Assembly (NCBI GenBank): GCA_004151065.3
Contig: NWUY0300031402.1
Coordinates: 40,671 to 56,446 of the forward strand
Direction: 5' to 3'
Origin: Larix sibirica
Lineage: Eukaryota > Streptophyta > Pinopsida > Pinales > Pinaceae
Length of the DNA stretch: 15,776 nt
Both the position numbers and the translations under genes were made by a program. The notes below the pieces were generated by a model. The model was not told the DNA's origin. It was given only the letters and a program-made list of their open reading frames with translations, and made no database searches. This document shows, piece by piece, positions 8,968 through 15,776 of the stretch (its first letter is position 1; each line of letters opens with the position of its first letter).

Positions 8968-9376
8968 AATAATAATAATAAATATTATTATTTAAAATGA
9001 TAAGGGCGAATGGTGAAAAATAAAAATATAATTATAATAATAATAATGATTTTTAAAAATAATATTATTATATCATATAGTTTTATTATAACTTTGAATT
9101 TTAATAAAACAAAAATTGGAATAATACTATGAATAGTATTATATAATATTTAATTTTATTAAAAAAAATATTAGGGTTTGTGGAAGTCAAAGTGGAGGTG
9201 GCAGCTTGGAGGAAACATGGATATGTGTGGATGATAGGCGTGATTGGTGGAAAGGGTGAAAAGTGGATAAGGGAGGTGAGGTAAAGGCTAGGAAGGGATC
9301 ACGTAGCCTCGATGTGGAGGTGGAGGTAGCATGGATTGATGTGAGAAGTGGAAGGGGGTGATGGTGGGGGAGCACA
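8968..9376. repeat. Direct repeat copy A, AT-rich half then G-rich half
   Basis: About 410 bp repeated at 9684-10096. The first ~210 bp is nearly pure A/T with AAT and ATT runs (for example AATAATAATAATAAATATTA). It changes abruptly at TTAGGGTTTGTGGAAGTC into a G-rich, C-poor plus strand (GTGGAGGTGG, GGAGGTGAGGTAAAGG). It follows directly on the 5' side of element 2's gag, so it could be that element's leader or LTR, but no TG..CA ends, primer site or polypurine tract support this. Confidence 0.9.
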
Positions 9377-9387
9377 TGGGTAGGGGG
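9354..9387 (+). other. Canonical G-quadruplex motif
   Basis: Four G runs of 5, 5, 3 and 5 are separated by loops of 7, 7 and 2 bases (TGATGGT, AGCACAT, TA), meeting the G3+N1-7 pattern on the plus strand. Copy B of the repeat keeps the first two runs (10074-10078, 10086-10090) and then has a separate GGG-CGT-GGG-TGT-GGG cluster after a 13-base loop. Folding in the cell is inference. Confidence 0.65.
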
Positions 9388-9682
9388 TGGAAATGGATTA
9401 AGGAGGGAGGTGGTATGTTTTGGTGTAGTAAGGAGTAACGAAAATGGGGGGAAATGAAGAGGAGAATGAGTGTATAAGGGAAGAGGAGGAGAGTGTGGGA
9501 GCAGCGTAGTAGATGAGCAGATGGGGTGGCATGGGTGGGAGGAACGGTGGGGCAGCATTGGTTTGAAGAGTGTTTAGCAATGAGGAAATGGGGAGATGTC
9601 TAAGGACCGCAGGAGGAAGGAGTGTGTGAAGGAGATGAGGAGAAACAAATGGAGGGTTTGAAGGAGATGAAATGAGGATAAG
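9377..9682. other. Unique purine-rich stretch between repeat copies
   Basis: The plus strand is strongly G/A-rich (GAGGAGAATGAG, GGAAGAGGAGGAGAGTG, GGAGATGAGGAGAAAC). The minus strand therefore has long open frames rich in Pro, Ser, His and Leu. I regard these as composition effects; no domain is visible. The stretch ends at the N at 9683. Confidence 0.6.
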
Positions 9683-9683
9683 N

Positions 9684-10096
9684 AATAATAATAATAAATA
9701 TTATTATTATTTAAAATGGTAAAGGTTAATGGTGAAAAATAAAATAAAAATATAATTATAATAATAATAATTTTTAAAAATAATATTATTATATTATATA
9801 TTTTTATTATAATTTTGAATTTTAATCAAATGAATATTGATATAATAATATGAATAATATTATATAGAAATTAATTTTATTAAAAACAAATTAGGGTTTG
9901 TGGAAGTCAAAGTGGAGGTGGTGGCCTAGAGGAAACATGGAGATGTGTGGAGGATAGGCATGATTGGTGGACAGGGTGCATACTGGAGGAGGGAGGTGAG
10001 GTAAAGGCCAAGCAGGGAGCACGTAGCTTTGGCGCGAAGGTGGAGGTAGCATGGACTGATGGGAGAAGTGGAAGGGGGTGATGGTGGGGGAGCACG
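9684..10096. repeat. Direct repeat copy B, AT-rich half then G-rich half
   Basis: It aligns with 8968-9376 along its whole length (offset about 714-720 bp) with substitutions and small indels. It begins immediately after the N at 9683 and loses similarity after GGTGGGGGAGCAC near 10096, where a GT/GGGC-rich tail begins. Confidence 0.9.
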
Positions 10097-11875
10097 TGTG
10101 CGTGGGCGTGGGTGTGGGAGAGGTCGTGGGCGTTTAGTTTGAGTTCATTAGAAGAGTGATTCAAGCTTAGCAAAATCTATTATGTGATGACAGTGCAGAT
10201 TGTGACGTCTACGTGGAGCATGAGGTCTTCTTTTAACATAAAAATTTAATGGAATTAAAACTAGATTTTGCAAGGAGACTGATTTTGACTTAGAAGGCTC
10301 TTAACAATGCTCTTAATGTGTGCAATTTGCACCAGAATGGCTAGAAAGATGGATCATGATGGCCAACAGAGAAATGATGTCTAGCTCTTTATTGTATATG
10401 AGACAAAATTAAATAACAGTTGGTTTCGATTAAAGTAGTCTTCTAAAATTGGTGAGCATCAAGTCGTTGAAATGAAGCTCTAAGTACAGTGATGGAATAT
10501 ACATACATACATCAATTTCGTTGTGGAATGGAAATAAGCTAACCCCAACATCAAAACATGAGATTTTCAGAGGTTGATAACTAGATTTATAAAGGGCAAT
10601 CGAGTTCACCTTAAAGATGGTGTTAACGTTTCTAGTAAAGATTCAACATTTAGATCATAATTTATCCTTGAGAGAGGGCGTTTAAGTTCATTTAATTTAT
10701 TGTTTTAAAGTGACAACACTCAAAGCCTCAAAATATCAAAATGAATATATTCATAAGTGTCAATTTCGCATAGGAAAATAGAAGAGGTAAATCATTGGTC
10801 TTGTAAAAGATTGTTTGAGTTCAAAATTCCTCTCATGATTAATCTCACACGAGCCTAATAGACCACTGGCAAAACAATTTCAATGAAGATTAAGCTCACA
10901 AGCATAAATTGCTAGGCTTATAAATTCTAGATCTACGATATTCAAGATTTGTTACTCATAGTAAACATGTATAATTGCATAAGAATAACAATGTTTAACA
11001 ACTAGATCTAAGAAAATAGAAAGCTAGAATTGTAGAGGCTTTAGATCTAACGTTGAAATGTATTTTAGAGAAATACTTGGAGAAAATTAAAAGTAAGATC
11101 TTGGCTAGCTTTTAGATCTAGGGTTTTAATATCTAAAAATAAAAATTTCACTAGAAATATCAAGATATAACAAAAATAACCAAGTATGCAAGAGTAGTGA
11201 ATGAAAAATTGATTAAATTAAATGGAGGGAAAATGACTAAGAACTAAAACTTACCATAATTTCGGGTTTCGTAGATTAATGCCATGGTAGAAGAAGATTG
11301 GGGAAAATGGAGTCAAGGAAGTTGATACCAGATCTGTAAAGTGGTTGAACACCCACCAAGAGGAAGAGGAACACCATAGTCCAAAGGTCCAAATGGGTAG
11401 CAAAAAATGTCCTCATAATAGAAACATACCAATTGCAACTCAAGTTATGGCATACCACCCATATGACCACCCAGAAGCATTGAGAACTGGAATTGAAAGG
11501 CCGAGATCCGATTGATATTATTCAATAATAGGCTTGAAAAATGTATACCTATATAATATGTCCTCGATGGACCAACAACATAGAGTGTCCATGTTGGACT
11601 AGTAAAATATGCATAGTAATCGTCAACAGTTAACTCATGACATAACTAGTCATGCATGGCATGATGATATACCAACCACAAAGATATCTTCAAATAGGTT
11701 CTTAGGATAAATGGGTTATCCATTAACCAACATCAAAATGAGACCAAGGCATTAAGAAGAGCCCTTTTATCCAATGGGGGTGGAATTAAATGGTCAACTA
11801 AGGTTAGTCAAGTGATTTTTTATATGGCTTGAAAAAGACTAATGGATTCAGGACTAGGGGGAACAAGGGAAAACT
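10097..11875. other. Gene-free AT-rich stretch
   Basis: No domain, RNA gene or mobile-element protein is recognisable on either strand. Open frames are short and carry no motif. It contains a short TACA run near 10500 and a cluster of TAGATCTA palindromes (see separate entry). A minus-strand AAG|GTAAGTTTT-like splice-donor sequence near 11250 is compatible with a plant exon edge but has no supporting coding sequence. Confidence 0.6.
10928..11120. repeat. Cluster of four TAGATCTA palindromes
   Basis: The 8-bp palindrome TAGATCTA occurs at 10928-10935, 11003-11010, 11042-11049 and 11113-11120. Its AGATCT core also occurs near 11097 and 11331. The spacing (75, 39, 71 bp) is irregular. Function is unknown. 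Confidence 0.7.
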
Positions 11876-12732
11876 ATGTATAATTCACCATTTGGAAAAA
11901 CACTAGGGATGTGTCTCACAGAGGGAGTTAGTAGTAGTGAGTTACTCTCCCAGTCGGATATTATAAGACACCTTTACATTTATTTGCATTTAACTTTTCC
12001 ATTTTCTTTAGATTTTGCATTTATATCACATTGGACTAATTCATTTGATATCACGTTTCATTTTCTTAGGATGAAAATTAAAAGTTACTGGACCTTGATA
12101 GCCTTATGGAACCCAAATAATGACATGACCTTAGCTATGTTGCCAACGAGCGTCCATAGCCCCAATGAAGTTGCCATGATAATTCCTTTTTACAGCAAGT
12201 AGGCTTAACCTCTTAATTCAAGGATTAACTAGCTTTTAACTGTCACCTTACTTAACTTTAACATAGGATAACTTGGATAAGACCTTGGGAAGAACATTTC
12301 TCACTTGAAAAATCCTACTGTATGAGAGGGACTTGTACAATGAAAATAAATATGACCCATAATCACCCATAATTCATTGCTACAAGTGATCAATCTCGAG
12401 ACACCATGGGAGAATTGGGAAGCCTTCATGATGAAAGAAACACAAAGGGTAAGATCAAGAATCCATCTATCAAGTTATTACCAAAGGTTGCAGACCAATG
12501 TAAGAAGAAGCAAGTCATGGAGGATGGAATATAGGCCAAGGGAGGACCCAAGGGAGGAGGTAAGAGCTCTTAATAATACCAAGGGTAACCTTGGTAACTT
12601 GGTTAATACATAAACCACACATATTTCACCCTTGTCAACCTAAGGGTTTATACTGTTAGCTATACTCATAAGACAAGCGCAAAGCATTCTTTTTCTAACT
12701 TTCATAAAGTATTCATCATTATCATCATCATA
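11876..12732. other. Unassigned stretch with two unrecognised open frames
   Basis: Plus-strand frames of 108 codons (11876-12202) and 78 codons (12377-12613) are open. The second is Arg/Glu-rich (RPREDPREEVRALNNTKGNL). Neither shows a family I know, a signal peptide or a clear gene context, and lengths of this order occur by chance in AT-rich DNA. Treat them as unsupported. Confidence 0.4.
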
Positions 12733-13660
12733 TCATGGCATATAATATATCCTCCTTTGATCATCCATAAATATAACCAGACTCACATCATAGGGGAGCC
12801 AAAGAGTAGCATAGATGGATTCCCATTTCCTGGGGATTTTGCAAAAATAAGTCTCCAAGATCTGTAGGGGCACCCCACAAAGTGTGGCACAATAGAAGGG
12901 TTTGGACAGATCCAACTTAATGCCCATACCAACCTTCTTAGGTATTTTGAGAGTGTGAATAGTTTCATGGGCCAAAATAATGCCACCTAAAATATGCCTA
13001 CCTTCCACATAACTCGTATGCTTTGTTGAGATCAGCAGAGGGAGGATGGGTTTTATTTTATTGGAAATAATTTAGGTGATGATTTTAAAAATGACATTGC
13101 AAAGAGAGATACGTCATAAATTACTCGTATGGGAAGGGTTCTCCTCCTTGGGAATGAGCATGATAAAGGTGGCAATGAAAGACAGAAGCACATTCATTCT
13201 AATTCAAGATTCTTCAACTACCTCCCAAGTATCTTGCTTGACAATGCTCTAACAATGGTGGTAAAAATTAGTGGTGAAACCATTTGGACCCAGGGCATGA
13301 TTGGAAGGCATATTCATGACTTCTGCTTCAACTTCTTCCAAGGAGATTGGGAAAAGAAGTATTTCATGTTGTTCTATTGTCACCAGTGAAGGAATATTCT
13401 GAATGATCTTGTTCATGCCAGCCTGTCAATTGGTGTCCTCCTCAAAAAGGAGGTTGCGATAGAAGGAGATTAAATTTGTATCAATATATTTTTTCTTTGA
13501 GAGCCAATGACCTTGCTCTGACTGAAGATATGTGTTTCTGCTGCAACCTTATCACCAAAGTTTTATTTAAATTGTAGGGCCCTTCCTTCTATTTTTAATT
13601 TACTTAGATTTTTGCTCATCCTAGTAAACTTCACCTTTTGTCACTTAGAAATTTTCCTGA
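12733..13660 (-). pseudogene. L1-like (plant LINE) reverse transcriptase fragment
   Basis: Read on the minus strand from about 13660, the sequence follows the plant L1-type RT: FSQSKVIGSQ, YIDTNLISFYRNLLFEEDTN, PISLEEVEAEVMNMPSNHAL, GPNGFTTNFYHHC, stop, SIVKQDTWEVVEES, stop, LLSFIATFIMLIPKEENPSH, RISLCNVIFKIIT, stop, IISNKIKPILPLLIS, then VEGRHILGGIILAHETIHTL, KIPKKVGMGIKLDLSKPF. These match the GPDGF, LIPK, RPISLCN, and GRxIxDGIILAHE signposts, ending in motif A with its catalytic Asp (KLDLSK). Homology stops just after that; motifs C onward (YADD) are absent. At least five stops are in frame. No endonuclease domain is present. The right end is lost near 13660-13690, where different sequence begins. 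The last ~50 residues (12733-12890) are not recognisable as RT. Confidence 0.9.
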
Positions 13661-13710
13661 AAAACAAGTGAAAAAGGAAAGTCTTTGGACTAAGTACAAC
13701 TTGACTTTTA

Positions 13711-14370
13711 TCGCCGAAACGGTCGGAGAAACTCACTGAGTCGTGTCGAAACGGTCGGAGCAATATTGGTTTTTTTTTTGAAAAAAATCCTGTTTCGGAG
13801 CAACTTGTCCTTTTCCGCTGAAACGGTCAGAACGTTTGTTAAATCGCGCCGAGAAACTGGGATATGTTTCTGAAGATTCATGGGTCGAAGAAACTCACTG
13901 AGTCACGCTGAAACACTTTGGCATGAAAGTAAAAGGGACACCAAAACACATCGGCGAAAGGAAAGTCAGAGAAATATTGGGAGGAGCCCCGAACTGTTTC
14001 GCTGCACGAAAAAGAGTTATGTCGAAGTGTGTCGTTGGAAATATAATAGACACTCCGACAAAGGGATTGGAGTAAGGTGAGGGGTCGCTCCGAAGTGGAA
14101 AAGATGCCATGCCTCAATTTAAATATCAACGAGTGTGTACCAGTTATGCCAAAACTCTTTGGCGAAAAATGGGAAAAGCGTTGATGCACTTCAGTGCGAA
14201 AAGATCAAAAGATGCCGAAAATGTTTCAAAAAAGGAATCAACGTAGAATAAGAAAGATCGCCGACATGTTTCGCTGTGAAAAGGAGAAATAACACCAAAA
14301 CATATCGGCGCAAAATTTATTTCGCTGCGATACGTAGAAAAAACTTTGTTTGATTTTACGCCGAAATGGC
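13711..14370. repeat. Array of degenerate short sub-repeats (CGCCGAAAC-like)
   Basis: Short related motifs recur on both strands. CCGAAACGGTCGGAG at 13714 recurs as TCGAAACGGTCGGAG at 13746 and GCTGAAACGGTCAG at 13817. GAAACTCACTGAGTC occurs exactly at 13728-13742 and 13890-13904. ACACCAAAACACATCGGCG at 13938 recurs with one change at 14292. TGTTTCGCTG occurs at 13995 and 14267. Open frames through it on either strand (Phe/Ser/Arg-rich on the minus) follow from this repetition. It lies directly upstream of a TATA box, as sub-repeats in the U3 part of plant LTRs do; that reading is inference. Confidence 0.75.
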
Positions 14371-14434
14371 CTCGACGAGTTGGTGGACCCCACCAACATT
14401 TATCCTCGCACATTTATTACTAGGTTTGAAGGGT

Positions 14435-14443
14435 TATATAAAG
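14435..14443 (+). promoter_or_regulatory. TATA-box candidate 1 (TATATAAAG)
   Basis: TATATAAAG stands in a locally less AT-rich context, downstream of the 13711-14370 sub-repeat array. Plant Pol II start sites are usually about 30 bp downstream, here near 14465-14475. No start site, LTR end, poly(A) signal or primer-binding site could be matched, so assignment to an LTR is tentative. Confidence 0.45.
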
Positions 14444-14754
14444 GGTAAAATGTGTTTTTTACAATCATTTTTTACACCATTGCAACCGGAGCCTCTACCA
14501 AACGCTAGACGATCAACATCATTGAGCCTTGCTATTCGACCAGTTTGCAACTTCCAGGTAGGCCATTTGCACCCTTGTCCTTTGTGTATGAAACGACGTT
14601 CTTCCATTGGCACTTTTCCCTTGTGTGAAACATGTTTACCGTCGGTTTGTTCACAGTTTTTGTTTGTATATATATTTTTTGAAAAAACCCTTAGGACAAC
14701 CTTTATTTTTTCGTCCAGTTGGGCTTGGAGTGGTCGATAGTGCTCCGGTGACTC

Positions 14755-14762
14755 TATAAATA
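14755..14762 (+). promoter_or_regulatory. TATA-box candidate 2 (TATAAATA)
   Basis: TATAAATA is an exact plant consensus TATA box in a GC-richer neighbourhood (GCTCCGGTGACTC before, ACGGTCTCTCGACCAAGC after), which makes a chance hit less likely than in the AT-rich parts of the window. No downstream coding start with a recognisable product follows. Confidence 0.5.
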
Positions 14763-15567
14763 ACGGTCTCTCGACCAAGCATTGTTAGGTTTCTTCCCGT
14801 CCGAGCGAATACCTCGTGCCATGCTCGCCATCCGGTCCCTTTGCCGAGGTTCACCTCCCCTGTATGCGACATTCTATCCGTGATGTGAAGAAGGAAGTGG
14901 CATGAGTTCGTTAGGTGGGAAGTGGGAAAAACACATTTGAGTACGGTAGTGGGCGTTACACCATTTGGTTAAACATATAGCCATAAACTATACGCCTAGT
15001 TTAGCCCGAATCGGGACCTACTACAGTTCTACGCTGCCCCATATCCATAGTCGATCGAAAGGAGAATATGATTTACCCATCATCTCAACCAAAAGACATT
15101 GGAGCCATTTTGTTTACTCAATGAGCATATCCATTAGGCTACGTTTTCGCCAGACAATATAGTATCTCTATTTTTTACAGCCTTATTGCAATTCCAAGAT
15201 TAACCTAACCTTGTGGGCATAATATACCACGAGAAGTGGGATGAACGTCGACACACCTTAGCTGACCAGGATGAAGTTTTTTCCAAATATTGGACTAACC
15301 TATGAAACCCTAGTCACTTATATCCCGTTCGATTTTTTTCAATACAAGCATTGCCGAAACGCAGTTCAATCACCTTTACGAACCAAATTTGTTATATTTT
15401 AGAACTTGTTTTCGATCGCGGAATGGTCAGAAGTCCATCAGAATAGTTTGTTTTCGCAAGAGAGGGTTGAATGAGTTTCATCCTGTGAACTTTCTGATCT
15501 TTTAAAGAGTTAGAACCTTGGGTATTTTAAGAAAAAATAAGCTTTTCATACATTTACTCTTCTCTAA
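14763..15567. other. Unassigned stretch downstream of TATA candidates
   Basis: The first ~150 bp is relatively GC-rich (CGTCCGAGCGAATACCTCG, CGCCATCCGGTCCC) and could be leader or U5-type sequence. No primer-binding site of the common plant types (starting TGGTATCA or TGGCG) is visible. From about 15210 two plus-strand frames contain protein-like stretches (YHEKWDERRHTLADQDEVFS; FFPNIGLTYETLVTYIPFDF) but stop frequency is about that of random DNA. I recognise no family. Confidence 0.4.
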
Positions 15568-15776
15568 ATAGAATGGGCTAAAGTGAAACGTTGGCTATAA
15601 CTTTTCAAAACAATTTTGGGATCAGGGGGTGAAATTGTTTTTTGGAAATTTTTTAAAGACATTGGTGAACCTCTTTTAGAATGTTTTCATAGGAAATTTC
15701 AGTTACATATTGGTTATTACACACCAGTATATTTTCTTGAGACATAGCCAACATCACCAAGAGACATCCAATATCA
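15568..15776 (+). pseudogene. Possible coding relic of unknown family, running off the window end
   Basis: In one plus-strand frame the sequence reads IEWAKVKRWL, stop, LFKTILGSGGEIVFWKFFKD, IGEPLLECFHRKFQLHIGYY, TPVYFLET, stop, PTSPRDIQY. The 50-codon stretch between stops has a well-mixed, globular-looking composition rather than low complexity. I do not recognise the family. It could equally be chance, since the same frame further upstream carries stops at the random rate. It continues beyond 15776. Confidence 0.3.

Noticed and set aside
8968-10096. The two ~410-bp direct repeats as an LTR pair of a very small element
   Set aside because: They lack TG..CA ends, target duplications, a primer-binding site and a polypurine tract, and the 300-bp interior encodes nothing recognisable. 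The second copy also starts at an N.
11321-11330. Minus-strand TGGTATCAAC resembling the initiator-Met tRNA primer-binding site (TGGTATCAGAGC) used by many LTR elements
   Set aside because: Only the first eight bases match, there is no LTR ending in CA before it, and no gag follows on the minus strand.
11876-12202. 108-codon plus-strand frame as a host gene or plant mobile-domain relic
   Set aside because: A vague resemblance of its last part to plant mobile-domain wording could not be supported by any fixed motif, so no function is assigned.
13711-14370. CRISPR-like array of short repeats
   Set aside because: Repeats are degenerate, irregularly spaced and found on both strands, the context is a plant transposon region, and no cas-like gene exists.
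13878-14413. Overlapping 70-100 codon minus-strand frames rich in Phe, Ser and Arg
   Set aside because: They run through the degenerate sub-repeat array and arise from repeated TTTCGCTG-type motifs; frames are open on both strands at once.
14366-14778. Two overlapping open frames of 114-124 codons on opposite strands
   Set aside because: No recognisable domain; they cover the TATA-box region, where noncoding function is more plausible.

Overview
The window looks like repeat-rich, intergenic nuclear DNA of a plant, probably a seed plant with a large genome. It holds decayed Ty3/gypsy LTR-retrotransposon genes, a plant-type L1-like LINE fragment, long AT-rich and strand-asymmetric stretches, plant-style TATA boxes and several local tandem duplications. 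There is no bacterial-style gene packing, operon, Shine-Dalgarno site, CRISPR array or recognisable RNA gene. No intact host gene is visible. I cannot name the species. The three single N bases (429, 6905, 9683) suggest a draft assembly.

Layout, left to right. (1) 1-3995, minus strand: Ty3/gypsy element 1, read right to left as gag, zinc knuckle, protease, reverse transcriptase (RT), RNase H and integrase. It is broken by frameshifts and stops, and integrase homology ends near position 48. (2) 4018-5170: an AAT microsatellite, a 115-bp tandem dimer and a 317-bp tandem dimer. (3) About 5190-6818, plus strand: the gag of a second, differently oriented gypsy-type element, whose zinc-knuckle segment is tandemly duplicated (280-bp unit). 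(4) 6906-8940, minus strand: Ty3/gypsy element 2, colinear with the gag-to-RT part of element 1 and cut off exactly at the N at 6905. (5) 8968-10096: a direct repeat of about 410 bp in two copies, each an AT-rich half followed by a G-rich half; the second copy starts right after the N at 9683. (6) 10097-12724: mostly unassigned AT-rich DNA with a cluster of TAGATCTA palindromes. (7) 12733 to about 13660, minus strand: a stop-riddled L1-like LINE reverse transcriptase fragment. (8) 13711-14370: an array of degenerate short sub-repeats, followed by TATA-box candidates at 14435 and 14755, arranged like the promoter (U3) part of an LTR. (9) 14763-15776: unassigned sequence with a possible but unidentified coding relic at the very end.

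The genes do not work together as a system. They are fossils of independent mobile elements that landed in or were duplicated within the same region. Several inactivating changes look like C-to-T or G-to-A transitions, as expected for methylated, silenced transposons. The most unusual features are the knuckle-containing tandem duplication, the two gypsy copies that share the same stop codons, the bipartite AT/G-rich repeat with a G-quadruplex motif, and the sub-repeat array ahead of the TATA boxes. I found no convincing undescribed biological system.
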